64,000 bases of DNA from PALSA-894 sp963734185 (GCA_963734185.1 CAVTGA010000001.1:2790001-2854000), one strand, 5' to 3'. Positions 1 to 9,264 are shown, counted from the first letter of the stretch. The notes: generated by a model from the letters alone, not told the origin. Numbers and translations: made by a program.

Positions 1-194
1 GCGTGTGCTGGGCATAGCCCGGCAGCATCGAGTCGAGCGTGTGCTCGTAGTTGCCGACGAGCTGCGTCCAGCCGCAGAAGCCGCGGTCGAAATCGTCGAA
101 GGCAGATGATGCGCGGCAGCGGATCGAAGCGGCTGAGCCGCGGATCGGCGAGCTGGATGGCGCGGCGCAGGTCGTCGGCTGGATCGCTTGGCAT
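1..194 (-). CDS. 5' part of an unrecognised gene, cut by the window edge
   Basis: An ATG at 194 on the minus strand opens a frame that overlaps the stop of the upstream permease (stop at 198-200) by a few bases, so it looks like the next gene of the same operon. The first frame reads for about 30 residues; the following frame then gives a plausible protein segment with DFDRGFCGW and GNYEHTLDSMLPG. One base is therefore probably wrong or lost near position 85-100. I do not recognise the family with confidence. Its place at the end of a sugar-type ABC transporter operon suggests a carbohydrate-related role, but that is inference only. Confidence 0.35.
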   Translation of the reverse strand, partial: MPSDPADDLRRAIQLADPRLSRFDPLPRIICLRRFRPRLLRLDAARRQLRAHARLDAAGLCPAH

Positions 195-197
195 GGT

Positions 198-1074
198 CTA
201 TCCCTTGGTGGCGCCGGCGGTCAGGCCCGCGATCAGGTGGCGCTGGCACGAGCACGACGAAGATCAGCACCGGCAGCGAGCTGGACCGTGGTGGCGGCGA
301 ACAGCACGCCCCATTCGACGCCGTCGAGCGACGCCGATCATCTCCGACATCACCAGCGGCGCGGTCTTGGCGCTGCGTCGTGGTGAAGATGAAGGCGAAC
401 AGGAACTCGTTCCAGGCAAAGACGATGACGAAGATCGCGACCGCCACCATGCCCTGCGCCGACAGCGGCAGGATCACCCGGCGTGAGCACCTGGCGCTGC
501 GTCGGCGCCGTCGATCAGCGCGGCCTCGTCGAGCTCGCGCGGGATCTGGTCGATGAAGGTGCGCATCACCAGCGTGCCGAGCGAGACGAAGAAGGTCGCG
601 TAGAGCAGGATCAGCACGAGTGCGTGTCGTTCAGGCCGAGCGCATTGACGATCGGGAACAGCGGCAGCGTGATGACGATCGGCGGCAGCAGCCGGATCGA
701 AGATCAGGAAGAACGCGCTGAGCCGGCGAGCAACCGGCTGCGCCAGCGCGAATAGCCGAAGCCGGCGAGCGTCGAGACGCGCGACCGCGAGCACCGTGGC
801 GCCGGCGGTGACGATCAGGCTGTTGGCCAGAGCCCGCGAAGAAATCGCCCCAGCGCGTCCACAGCAGCGACGTAGTTCGACCAGCGTCGGCGCGAACAGC
901 AGCCGCTGCGGCGACCGCGAAGATGTCGCGCTCGGGCGTGAACGACGACATCACGATCAGCGCGATCGGCCCGAGCGACCAGAGCAGCACGAGCGCCACC
1001 GCGACCGCCTTGCCGAGTGCGGCACGCCAGGCATCGGCTGATGCGCCGTATCGGCGCTCAGCGCGGCAGAACAT
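198..1074 (-). pseudogene. MalG-type ABC transporter permease, frameshifted
   Basis: This is the second inner-membrane permease of a carbohydrate-type ABC importer. The N-terminus (start about 1074) reads a membrane segment followed by SSFTPERDIFAV. Further on, a different frame reads FVSLGTLVMRTFIDQIP and ELDEAALIDGAD, which is the EAA loop that contacts the ATPase. The C-terminus near 198 reads HLIAGLTAGATKG then stop, typical of MalG/UgpE proteins. The expected length of about 290 residues fits the span, but no single frame covers it: at least four frame changes are needed. The family assignment is firm. Whether the breaks are real mutations or sequencing errors cannot be told from the sequence. 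Confidence 0.7.
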
Positions 1075-1954
1075 CTCGCGGTAGAGCCGGCGCAGGTAGA
1101 AGCACGGCGAGCAGCGAGCGAGGCGAGCACCATGAGCCAGCCGGTCGCCGCGGCGGCGCCGAAATCGTTGTAGCGGAACGCCTCGAGATAGAGATAGACG
1201 GCGAGCACCTCGGTCGAGCGCGCCGGGCCGCCCTGCGTCAGCAGCCAGACTTCCGAGAACAGGCGGAAGGCGAAGATGTAGCGGAACAGCATCGCGACCA
1301 GGATCGCCGGCATCAGCAGCGGCAGCGTGATGCGGCGGAACGTCTGCCAGCGCGTGGCGCCGTCGATGCGCGCCGCCTCGTAGAGCTCGATCGGGATCGC
1401 GAGCCGCGCCGCATAGAGGATCACGAAGGTGAACGGCAGGTGCAGCCAGATCGCAGAGCAGCGCGACCAGCAGCAGCCCGTGCGCTCGGCCTCACCGCCC
1501 ATTCGAGCGGCGGCAGCGCCGATGCGCTGCGAGCAGCCGCGTCATCAGCGCCGACATCGGGGTCGAACAGGGAGCGCCACATCACGACCGCGCCGACCTC
1601 GCTGACCGCATAGGGCGCAAGCACGCACCGCGATCATGAGCTTGCGCAACGGCACGCCGGTCGGCGAACAGCAGCGCCATCGCCGAGGCCGAGCACCAGC
1701 TCGACATGCACGACCACGAGCACGACGACGACGGTGTTGACCGAGCGCGCGCCAGAAATACGGGTCGGCGAGGATCTTGGCGTAGTTGGCGAGGCCGACG
1801 AAGCTTGCGGCGCGTGCCGAAGGTCGAGGCCTGGAACGACAGCCAGAACACATAGATCGCCGGAACGAGGATGACGGCGGCCAGCAGCAGCAGCGCCGGC
1901 AGCGACGAAGGGCAGCGCCTGCCGGCTGTCGTGCTCCGCCGCCACAGCCGTCAT
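1075..1954 (-). pseudogene. MalF-type ABC transporter permease, frameshifted
   Basis: This is the first permease of the same importer. The best stretch (about 1070-1440) reads TFVILYAARLAIPIELYE then the EAA loop EAARIDGATRWQTFRRI, then LLTQGGPARSTEVLAVYLY, which is classic for MalF/UgpA-like permeases. Upstream frames give VGLANYAKILADPYFWRAL, the usual periplasmic segment after the first membrane span. The start is placed at the ATG at 1954, three bases after the stop of the enolase-family gene, so the two are probably co-transcribed. Several one-base shifts break the frame around 1440-1900. No ATPase gene is visible nearby, so the importer would need one encoded elsewhere. Confidence 0.7.
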
Positions 1955-1956
1955 GG

Positions 1957-3149
1957 TCAACCCTTGATCCGGTAGGCGGCGAGCGCTGCGCGGTCGAGCG
2001 CGATGCCGAGGCCAGGCCCATGCGGCACCGGCAGCTGCGCCGTCGACGAGGCTGGCCGGCTCGCCGACCGGCGTGCTTCAGCAGCGCCTCGCGCAGCGGG
2101 TTCGCGTAGACCATGCACTCGAAGGTGACGCAGTTCTCGGCGGCGGCGGCGAGCTGCAGGCTGGCGGCGACGCAGATCGCGCCCGACCAGCCGACATGCG
2201 GCGCGTAGGCGACGTTGAAGCTGTGCGCGAGCTCGGCGATGCGCCAGGTCTCGGTGATGCCGCCGGAGCGCGCGACGTCGGGCTGGATCAGGCCGATCGA
2301 GCGATCGCCGATGCAGCTCGAGCGCGTCGCCCGCGACAGAAGTCGCTCTCGCCGGCGGCGAGCCGGATCGGCAGCTGCTCGCGCAGCATCGCGATAGCCG
2401 CGCGCGGTCCTCGGGACGGATCGGCTCCTCGAACCAGACGTAGCCGAGATCGGCGAGCGCGCGGCCGACGCGCGATCGCATCGTCGACGTCGTAGGCCCA
2501 GTTGGCATCGACGCTCGAGCGCGATCGTCGTCGCCGGCGAGCCGGCGCACGAAGCGCGCGCGCTCGATCGCGGCCGCGACCGGCAGGCCGATCTTGACCT
2601 TGATCTGCGGAAGCCGGCCGCGAACGCCGCGGCCGACCTCGCTGCTCGACCGTCGCGTCGTCGAGCCAGTTGATCGACGAGGCATAGGCCGGCGATCGCG
2701 CGTGCGGCCCATGCCGCCGAGCAGCTGTGCGATCGGCTGCGCCGGCAGCCTTGCCGGCGATGTCCCAGAGCGCGATGTCGATCGCCGGCGATCGCCTCGA
2801 CCAGCATGCCGCCGGGGCGGCCGGTGAGCACCGCGCGCATCGCTCTTCCAGAGGCGGCGCCGGTCGAGCGCGCTCCTGGCCGATCAGCAGCGGCGCCAGC
2901 ACCTCCTCGATGAAGCGCGGCATAGGCGGCCGCGCCGCGCCGCGCGAGGCACTCGCCGACGCCGACGATGCCGTCGGCCGTCTCGATCTCGACGACCACG
3001 ATCTCGATCGCCGGCAAGTCGCCCTGCGAGGTGCGCTGCGCCTCGGCAGCACGCCCGCAGCGGATGCGGACGATCGGCGACGGCGCAGCCGGCGTCGCGG
3101 CGCCTCGCGAAGGCGCACGATCGATAGGTCGCAGTGCAAAACGTGGCAT
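1957..3149 (-). pseudogene. Mandelate racemase/muconate-lactonizing (enolase superfamily) enzyme, frameshifted
   Basis: The N-terminal capping domain reads IEIVVVEIETADGIVGVGE, and the C-terminal barrel reads LIQPDVARSGGITETWRIA and NVAYAPHVGWSGAICVAA, both typical of MR/MLE sugar-acid dehydratases and racemases. Such enzymes abstract the proton alpha to a carboxylate with Mg2+ in the barrel. The span of about 1190 bases equals the usual 370-400 residues, but the middle (about 2300-2900) moves through several frames. The start near 3149 is approximate. It is divergent from the GntR-type regulator and upstream of the permeases, which suggests the enzyme acts on the imported sugar acid. The substrate cannot be read from this sequence. 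Confidence 0.7.
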
Positions 3150-3189
3150 CTGTCCAGATCCGCCGAGGTCGCTGGGATGCCCACGGTGC

Positions 3190-3790
3190 GGACGATGGCC
3201 CGTTCGGGCGGCGCGTGCCGTGCGTCTGGGCGATGCGTGTCCAGCAACGGCGATCATCGACGGCTGAAGCCGGCGACTCTGCCTTCGGAAGGCCGATCGC
3301 GGCGCCTGCGGCGCACAAGCCGATCGCGCGCGAGCCTCCGCGGCCCGCGATGGGCGTGGTCAGATCGCAGGCAAGCGAGCCGCGTGCGGGCATCGATCGC
3401 GCCGCTGGCGCTTCTTCCGCTTCGCCGTGCTGGCGCAGCAAGGAGCTGACGAGGCGGTCGAGATGCGCCGCATGCTCGAGCCGCCGACCGCGGCTTGCGC
3501 TATCGCTGCCGGCGGCACCTCAGCTCGATGCTTCGCATCGAGCCGCGCTCAGCGACGTCCGCCTGGATCGAGGCCGACCTCGATTTCCACGAAGCGCGCG
3601 CCGTCGCAACCGCTGCTCGCTCCAGATCAGGGGCTGGGGCCGGTGCGCGAGTGATGGCGCTTTCAATCGCGCGGCGCGCCGCGGATTGGCGCGACTTCGA
3701 GCGCCACCGGTGACGACGATCGTGGCCGGCGACGCCGAGGCCGACGCCATGAGCACATTCGAAGCGACAACGCCATCGCGGACTCGCGAA
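3190..3790 (+). pseudogene. GntR-family regulator with FCD domain, frameshifted
   Basis: Pieces in different plus-strand frames line up with a FadR/FCD-type GntR regulator. Around 3270-3390 they give LPSEG and then MGVVRSRQ, the end of a winged helix-turn-helix. Around 3470-3510 they give MLEPPTAA, and near 3565-3600 WIEADLDFHEA, the FCD metal-site helix. Near 3712-3770 they give TIVAGDAEADAMSTF, the usual FCD C-terminus (I.aGDaeaA..AM..H). About 200 residues fits a short GntR protein. It sits between the divergent enolase-family gene and the binding protein, so it probably controls this locus in response to the sugar acid. Borders are approximate because at least four frame changes are needed. 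Confidence 0.55.
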
Positions 3791-3801
3791 CCGGAGAACG
3801 C

Positions 3802-5083
3802 ATGGCCAGGGAGACGCTGACCGTGGCGCTCGGCGGCCTCTCGCTGCTGCCGCGATCGGGCCAAACGCAAGCCGGCGCCGCTGCAGGTCTTCGCCCATCG
3901 CGTGCACCAGACCGTCGCGGTCGGCCAGCAGGGCGGCGACGTCACGGCCGCCTGGACCGGCAGAGCGGCAGCGCGGTCGAATGGACGACGTTCGACACCG
4001 GCCCGCTGCAGGAGCGCCTGTTCCGCGAGGCGGCGCTGGGCGAGACCACCGTCGACGTCGGCTTCATCCTCAACACACAGGCCGTGCCGCGCACGGCCGA
4101 GCTGTTCGAGCCGCTCGACGCCTATCTGGCGAGCGATCCGATCGAGGACTTGCCGACGTCTTTCCCGGCCTGATGCAACGGCATGAAGGTCGGCGGCAAG
4201 ACAGCTCGCGCTGCCTTATCGCCACGCCTCGTCCGGCCTGCACTGGAATGAGACAATCCTGGCCGAGCGCGGCTTCGACAAGCCGCCCGCCACCATCGAG
4301 GAGGTGGTCGCGATCGCGAAGGCCTGCACCTACCGCCGCGCCGACGGCACGCCTTGCGTCGGGCTCTGCATGCCCGGCGTCACCTATCCGAACGTGATCG
4401 ACATCGCGCGCGCCTGGGACGGCGATTTCATCACGCCCGACTTCAAGGTGGTCGCCGACCAGCCGGCATGCTGAACGCGATCAGGCTGCTGCGCGACCTG
4501 TTCGAGGCCGGCGCCTTCCCGCGCAATTTCGCCGCGCTCACGCACCGAGGACGTGGACGACCTGGATGCAGCAGGGCCGCGCCGCGCATGAGCGCTGCAG
4601 AGCATGGGCCGCAACCGCATCTACAACGATCCGCAGAAGAGCAAGTTCTCCGGCAAGATCAAGACCGGCGCCGTGCCGATCTCGGCCGACGCTGAAGGAG
4701 CGCTATGCGGTCGCGCCGGCGAAGGTCGAGTTCTGGGGCATGGCGATCCCGAAGAACGCCAAGCGCAAGGATCTCGTCCTGGAGCTTCATCAAGGCGATG
4801 ACTGACGAAGGCGGCGACGCTGCAGATGGCGCTCAACGGCAACGGCCCGGTGCGCGCCTCGACCTACGACGATGCCGAGCTTCCGCGCCAGCGTGCCCTA
4901 CGCCGATGCCGAGCGCGCCGTGCTGCAAGGTCGCGCGCGTGCCGCTGCCGGCCTTCGACGAGGCGGCGCGTGCCGGCGACATCTTCAAGGAGGAGGCCGA
5001 GGCGGCCGTGCTCGGCATGAAGACGCCGGAGGCCGCCATGGCCGCGGTGGTGGCAGCGGGTGAAGCCGTTGCTGCCGGGGTGA
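3802..5083 (+). pseudogene. Extracellular solute-binding protein (sugar ABC transporter), frameshifted
   Basis: This is the periplasmic sugar-binding component expected for the two permeases. Plus-strand pieces in rotating frames give EWTTFDTGPLQERLFREAAL, VDVGFILNTQAVPRTAELFE, LHWNETILAERGFDKPP, GVTYPNVIDIARAWDGDF, FWGMAIPKNAKRKD, MALNGNGPVRASTYDD and finally GMKTPEAAMAAVV with a terminal KPLLPG. About 420 residues is the normal size. Comparison with the 3' copy at 8190-8344 shows one extra base here (gtggcagcgggtg against gtggcgcgggtg), which puts the true stop at 5081-5083 out of frame with the preceding segment. At least six shifts are needed over the gene. Confidence 0.7.
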
Positions 5084-5203
5084 GGCGGAGATGGCGGGGG
5101 AAACCGCGATGCATTTCGGCACGCGCTGCGCCTGCCAGAGGCCACTAAGGCGAAAATTGCAGACATGAAAAGAAGGCCTTCGCTATCCGCACGGTGTGCC
5201 GGA

Positions 5204-6100
5204 CTATGATGCCCTCTTCCTGAAAGCCCTTCGCCAGAATGGAGCTTTCTGTTCGCTCTCCCGCTCTCGGAACATCCGGCCGAAGTCTGTGAACTTCTCC
5301 CGTGGCGGCATGAGACCGCCAATCTCTGGGAATTCGACCGTTGTGAGAAGCGGTCGCTCAGCACGGGGAAAGTGCCGTTCAAATCGCTTCTTGGCCTCAC
5401 TCGCCTGCCCAGCAAGCTCGTCGCCAAGCATTTTGGAAAAGCAAATTACATCGTCGGCGTAGCTATAGGCCGCATCCACCAGCGTTGGGTATGTCTGATC
5501 GATGCCGCCCACTCTAGGAAGACCAAAATACAACGGGAGAATCTGGTCCTGCGGGAGCGCCCTCTGACGCCAAGTTTCAATAAGACCATTTCGGGTTGTC
5601 AGCGTGTCATTCAGCGATTCGTACGTCTGCGACAGCACTCCCATCAGCATAATCGCTTTTGCGGTAGCGGAAACCCTATCGAAGATGAGTGTTTGGAGTG
5701 GAAGAATTGGCTGTGTCAAGGGCGCGACTGACTGAAGGTCGAAGACGATTTCAAAGGGGACTCGCTCGGAAGGTACGCCGGCCGCAAGCTGCGCTCGCTT
5801 CTCATTGAGCTCATCTCTCTTGGCAACAAACGTTTCATACATCTGCTTGACATGTTGCTTCTTCAAAGCCAGGTGTGCATTGGCGATACTATGGGCAACG
5901 ACACTCGCTGCATTGAGATTGCGAATCTCCTTCAACAAGTCGTCTTTCAACTTCGTGCGTTCGGCAATACGCTTCGCGGTCAGCGCGCCGAAAAGCGCGC
6001 CGGTGAATGCCACCAACAATGAGCGCACAAAATCAGAGTTCAAGACCGTTGTTGTCAACGTCCACAGCGCGTCCAGCGATGGCAGTTGAAATGCAATCAT
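5204..6100 (-). CDS. Membrane-anchored protein of unknown function, coupled to the M23 peptidase
   Basis: The ATG at 6100 overlaps the stop of the upstream M23 peptidase gene as ATGA, so the two are translationally coupled. The 298-residue product has an N-terminal stretch, one clear membrane segment at about residues 23-43 (VRSLLVAFTGALFGALTA), then a basic, helix-rich soluble domain with a long charged helix (KRDELNEKRAQLA) and a conserved-looking LPLYFGLPRVGG segment. I do not recognise the family. Its base composition is visibly AT-richer than the genes on either side of the block, which suggests transfer. The coupling suggests it works with, or protects against, the secreted peptidase, but no immunity-type motif is visible. 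Confidence 0.75.
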   Translation of the reverse strand: MIAFQLPSLDALWTLTTTVLNSDFVRSLLVAFTGALFGALTAKRIAERTKLKDDLLKEIRNLNAASVVAHSIANAHLALKKQHVKQMYETFVAKRDELNEKRAQLAAGVPSERVPFEIVFDLQSVAPLTQPILPLQTLIFDRVSATAKAIMLMGVLSQTYESLNDTLTTRNGLIETWRQRALPQDQILPLYFGLPRVGGIDQTYPTLVDAAYSYADDVICFSKMLGDELAGQASEAKKRFERHFPRAERPLLTTVEFPEIGGLMPPREKFTDFGRMFRERESEQKAPFWRRAFRKRAS

Positions 6101-7317
6101 TTGCCCGTAGGAGTATTGGACGAGCGATAGTACCGGATCCAATCAACCGGTATACCGTTATTCAAAGAGCATTCGGTTTGGAAGCTTCTCAACAGCCAGC
6201 CGTCCATCACCACGTAGGAGAGGTCCGTTACACTGCTTCCGCCAGCTCCGTTCAGCCAGACGTTGAAGTGCAAATGGACGCCAGTGCTATCTCCCGTAGT
6301 TCCCATAATTCCAATTTGGTCTCCTTGAGAAACTGTATCGCCTTTCTTGAGAAGGGTCCCGCTCTTGCGAGCGGGAGGCTTCTTGAAGTGAAGATACCGA
6401 GTTTGATAACCCCCGCTATGGTTGAGGGTTATGTAATAGCCGCGGCCGTCGTTAGGACCACCGACCTCATGTACAGTACCACCAGCTGCTGCCAGTATCG
6501 GTATGTCTCCGGTAAGGCCTGCACCGCTATTGGCCCCCCTATTCCTGGCCGAAAAATCTATGGCGAAGTAGTTGGCGTTTTGGTGCGCCGTATCAGCCCT
6601 GCCTTTGCAGTCGTAACCTCCGGCTTCTGTGGTCACAAGCCATGAGTATCCACCGGGCAGCGGCATTTTGAAAGTCGGCATCCCAGTCGGACGAGTGAAC
6701 TCAAGCTGAATTATCGGCCGAAGCGCATCATTCGAGTACCGAGAGCTTCGGAAATTGTTGAACCGGTTATTAATGTACTGCGGAGTGAAAAAGAATCCAT
6801 GGTTGGTGTTCGGCTGGTTCTGCCATCCGCTGTACCAGGACGTCGCATCGATTCCCCACCAGTCTCCAGCTTTGGGCATGGTAAACCACCCGGCGCAGGA
6901 GCTGGGCACCGATGGTTGGGTGGCCCATGACATGGTCGTGGACCACGGTCCGGTGACCTTGCAAAGAGCGAACGGCGTCGTGGTTGACGTGTCTCCGCGG
7001 GCGTATGACGAAAACCAGAATATCGCCCGCGTCACATTCTTCGGCAGTCCCGTTAGATCAAATTTGACGTATGCCCGGTAGACATCACCCCACCCTCCAA
7101 ACTGGAGTTTGTCGTCGCGATAGAACACCGTGTAATATTGGCTTCCAAGCCAGCCGTCCCACAAATGGACAATATTGATGTCTTGAGGCAACGGCCGGCT
7201 ATCCGGCTTCATCAACGGATACGGAGTAGGTTGATAGTACACCGTGTCTGCCAACGCGGCACAACCGAAGCCGATCGTGAATTTAGCGACAAGCGCGGAA
7301 ACTGTAAGCGTTCGCAT
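6097..7317 (-). CDS. Secreted M23 metallopeptidase with N-terminal DNRLRE-like domain
   Basis: A signal peptide (MRTLTVSALVAKF, cleaved near ALA-DTVYY) precedes a beta-rich domain of about 180 residues resembling DNRLRE carbohydrate-binding modules (YRAYVKFDLTGLPKNVTRA is the typical core). This is followed by a LytM/M23 domain at about residues 220-400. The zinc motifs are visible: a histidine before YFAIDF (H..D) and VHLHFNV (HxH). M23 enzymes cut peptidoglycan cross-links or other peptides. The start at 7317 is chosen because GGAAGG lies 7 bases upstream; an ATG at 7332 is possible. It lies in an AT-richer block and is coupled to a membrane protein. A cell-wall target is inference. Confidence 0.8.
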   Translation of the reverse strand: MRTLTVSALVAKFTIGFGCAALADTVYYQPTPYPLMKPDSRPLPQDINIVHLWDGWLGSQYYTVFYRDDKLQFGGWGDVYRAYVKFDLTGLPKNVTRAIFWFSSYARGDTSTTTPFALCKVTGPWSTTMSWATQPSVPSSCAGWFTMPKAGDWWGIDATSWYSGWQNQPNTNHGFFFTPQYINNRFNNFRSSRYSNDALRPIIQLEFTRPTGMPTFKMPLPGGYSWLVTTEAGGYDCKGRADTAHQNANYFAIDFSARNRGANSGAGLTGDIPILAAAGGTVHEVGGPNDGRGYYITLNHSGGYQTRYLHFKKPPARKSGTLLKKGDTVSQGDQIGIMGTTGDSTGVHLHFNVWLNGAGGSSVTDLSYVVMDGWLLRSFQTECSLNNGIPVDWIRYYRSSNTPTGK

Positions 7318-7479
7318 GGCGCGCCTTCCCATGGCTAACGAAATCCACCAGCTAGCTCAATGTTAGTCTCACTTTTGCTCCTAAATTTCAGTTCAGTTGT
7401 GTGGCTAAAATGTGTCCCTTTTTGCGCCTACATCTGCCATAATGACGTTTCATGAGAGTCCGAGAGGAGCTGAGACTGA

Positions 7480-7938
7480 ATGCCTACACACCAAAAAAAG
7501 AATGATATGGGGGCGGCTCGCAAGGCTATTGCGAGGTTCAAAGCGGGAGAGTTCTCTGACTTTCTTGAGCAGATAGAAAACGAGACCGATGATCATCAAA
7601 TCAAGCGCTATCTTTATGCGCTTTTCTTTCGCATTTATTACATGAGCTTGGACGGGGCCTACATGACAAAATCCCAGTGCTGCCGTTTCATCCCTCTACG
7701 ACATACCAACTCCTGCAAAAAGTACATGGATGAGGCCGAGACCAAGCGGTATATCAAGGTCGAACAAGATACAGTCGACAAGCGGCGTCATATCATCAAG
7801 CCGGGTCCGGCTTTGCTCGCTTATGTCGAAGCCGAAATCGACCGAACAATGTCGGCAGGCTACCTGGACCAAGTGGTTGCGATAGTAGGTGGAAGTAGAC
7901 CGCAGCCGAAGACAGAGCGGCCTGTCCGACGGCGCTGA
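7480..7938 (+). CDS. Small winged-helix (MarR-like) protein
   Basis: This 152-residue protein has a charged N-terminus, a helical stretch, and a segment (MTKSQCCRFIPLRHTNSCKK, then KRYIKVEQDTVDKRRHIIKP) that looks like a MarR-type winged helix-turn-helix with the DKR(R) wing. This supports a DNA-binding role but not a named family. GAGGAG lies about 11 bases upstream of the ATG; an internal ATG at 7507 is an alternative. It is divergent from the M23 peptidase gene across a 162-base gap, so it could regulate that pair. Base composition matches the AT-richer block. Confidence 0.6.
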   Translation: MPTHQKKNDMGAARKAIARFKAGEFSDFLEQIENETDDHQIKRYLYALFFRIYYMSLDGAYMTKSQCCRFIPLRHTNSCKKYMDEAETKRYIKVEQDTVDKRRHIIKPGPALLAYVEAEIDRTMSAGYLDQVVAIVGGSRPQPKTERPVRRR

Positions 7939-8049
7939 CTCTGGAACACCTGCCAGTTCTGTGACCTGCACGAGCGCGTCGGCTACGGCTTTGACGCTTT
8001 AGGGTCAAACCTCGCCGCGCCGTCGCTAGAAGTGATACCAATTGGGAAG

Positions 8050-8125
8050 TGGTGCCCAGGGTCGGAATCGAACCACCGACACCGTGATTTTCAGTCACGT
8101 GCTCTACCAACTGCGCTATCTGGCC
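8050..8125 (-). tRNA. Degenerate tRNA-Phe(GAA) copy
   Basis: The 76-base sequence matches the intact tRNA-Phe at 27034-27109 except at four positions, and keeps the GAA anticodon and encoded CCA. All four changes fall in stems and are not compensated: acceptor pairs 2-71 (G-G) and 7-66 (A-C), D-stem pair 12-23 (G-A) and T-stem pair 50-64 (G-A). The matching upstream promoter has lost its -10 (TGTGAC instead of TATAAC). It is therefore probably a dead copy rather than a working second gene, although a tRNA finder may still report it. Confidence 0.75.
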
Positions 8126-8189
8126 GCCGAGGACCCCGCATGCGGGGCGAAGAGCGCGCGGGTCACAGAGCCTCGGTTTCGGCCTGTCC

Positions 8190-8344
8190 AGGACGCGCGC
8201 GTGCCGCTGCCGGCGTTCGACGAGGCGGCGCGCGCCGGCGATATCTTCAAGGAGGAGACCGAGGCGGCCGTGCTCGGCATGAAGACGCCCGAGGCCGCCA
8301 TGGCCTCGGTGGTGGCGCGGGTGAGGCCGCTGCTGCCGGGGTGA
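8190..8344 (+). pseudogene. Second copy of the solute-binding protein 3' end
   Basis: About 150 bases repeat the last 50 codons of the binding-protein gene that ends at 5083. Here they read in one frame (VPLPAFDEAARAGDIF then GMKTPEAAMASVV then RPLLPG stop at 8342-8344). The left edge is fused directly to the upstream region of the tRNA-Phe copy: the -35-like tgtcca at 8185-8190 is followed after ggacg by the duplicated tail. The copies differ by several substitutions and one base of length. There is no start, so it is a fragment. Confidence 0.8.
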
Positions 8345-8562
8345 GATCGCGGCACGCAGAATCAAGCTCGCCGGCATGCCCGGCTCCCCTCCTGTCGCAT
8401 AGCCTTGCCGACGTGCACGCCAGCAAAACGCTGGGTAGCATCATCCGCAGATACGAATCTCCGCTTGTGCACTACCGCTTCTACAACTAGCATCCACCTC
8501 CGTAAGGGCGGCAGCGTCCGCCTGGGGGAAGCCGCGTCCACGCGGCAACAGCGGGGGCTGTT
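8345..8562. other. Intergenic region without a gene
   Basis: No convincing coding frame is visible between the duplicated binding-protein tail and the lipoprotein gene. It presumably holds the promoter of the lipoprotein/repeat-protein pair; a GGGGG stretch lies about 6 bases before the ATG at 8563, and no clear -35/-10 pair is obvious. Confidence 0.4.
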
Positions 8563-9240
8563 ATGCATAGCAAGGTTTGGTGCGGCGTCGCGCTCGTGGC
8601 GGCTGCCTTGATGGCTGGCTGCGTCACGACCGGTCATCAGGTCGTGAGCTTTCAGCCGCGACCACAGCAGCAGGCGATGATGCGCGATGGCAGCAGCATG
8701 ATAACGTCGCAGGGAAAGTTTTCGACGGTATCGGTGAGGCCGGCAACGCGCTTGGTCGGCTCGCGCCCCGTTTTTGTGGTGGGTATCCAGAATTTCTCGA
8801 AGGGGCCGCTCGACTTCAGGGTAGGCAACGTGGCGGCGACGGAGATCGTCAACGGTCAGGCCGTCAAAGATCTCAAAGTATACACCTTCGACGAACTGGT
8901 CGCTGAAGAACGATCGGCCCAAGTGGGGCGCGCGCTCCTCGTCGGTGTGGTCGCGGGAGTCAATTCGGGATTCGCGGGACGCAACATCTACTCCCAATAT
9001 CGCGCCGACGCGCAGAACGAGCAACTTGCCGCCACTGTGGCAGCAACCGGCGAGCAGAACCTCGCAGCGCTTGAGCAACTCACTATCAAGGATCACACGA
9101 TCATGCCCGGCGAGCAGTACGCCGGAAAGCTCTCGGTGGAAGGCCCGACCGAGGGCTCGGGAGCGAAAACATACTCAATCGTCCTAATGGTCGGCCCCGA
9201 TCGGCATGACATTCAAGTCGTGCAGGAAGCGGCGAGGTAA
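8563..9240 (+). CDS. Putative outer-membrane or periplasmic lipoprotein of unknown function
   Basis: The 225-residue product starts with a lipoprotein signal: a basic N-terminus, a hydrophobic run and the lipobox LMAGC with the lipid-bearing cysteine at about residue 20. The mature part is beta-rich with VFVVGIQNFSKGPLDFRVG, a short glycine-rich helix (GRALLVGVVAGVNSGFAG), and a C-terminal domain ending in YSIVLMVGPDRHDIQV. I do not recognise a named family. It is followed after 24 bases by the repeat protein at 9265 on the same strand, so the two are probably one operon; an envelope function is inferred for both. Confidence 0.75.
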   Translation: MHSKVWCGVALVAAALMAGCVTTGHQVVSFQPRPQQQAMMRDGSSMITSQGKFSTVSVRPATRLVGSRPVFVVGIQNFSKGPLDFRVGNVAATEIVNGQAVKDLKVYTFDELVAEERSAQVGRALLVGVVAGVNSGFAGRNIYSQYRADAQNEQLAATVAATGEQNLAALEQLTIKDHTIMPGEQYAGKLSVEGPTEGSGAKTYSIVLMVGPDRHDIQVVQEAAR

Positions 9241-9264
9241 TTTTTCTTGCTCGGAGAGAGCGCC

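Noticed and set aside
8362..9096. A 244-codon minus-strand frame opposite the lipoprotein gene
   Set aside because: The plus-strand gene has a lipobox and good start; the minus-strand product has no ribosome site or motif.
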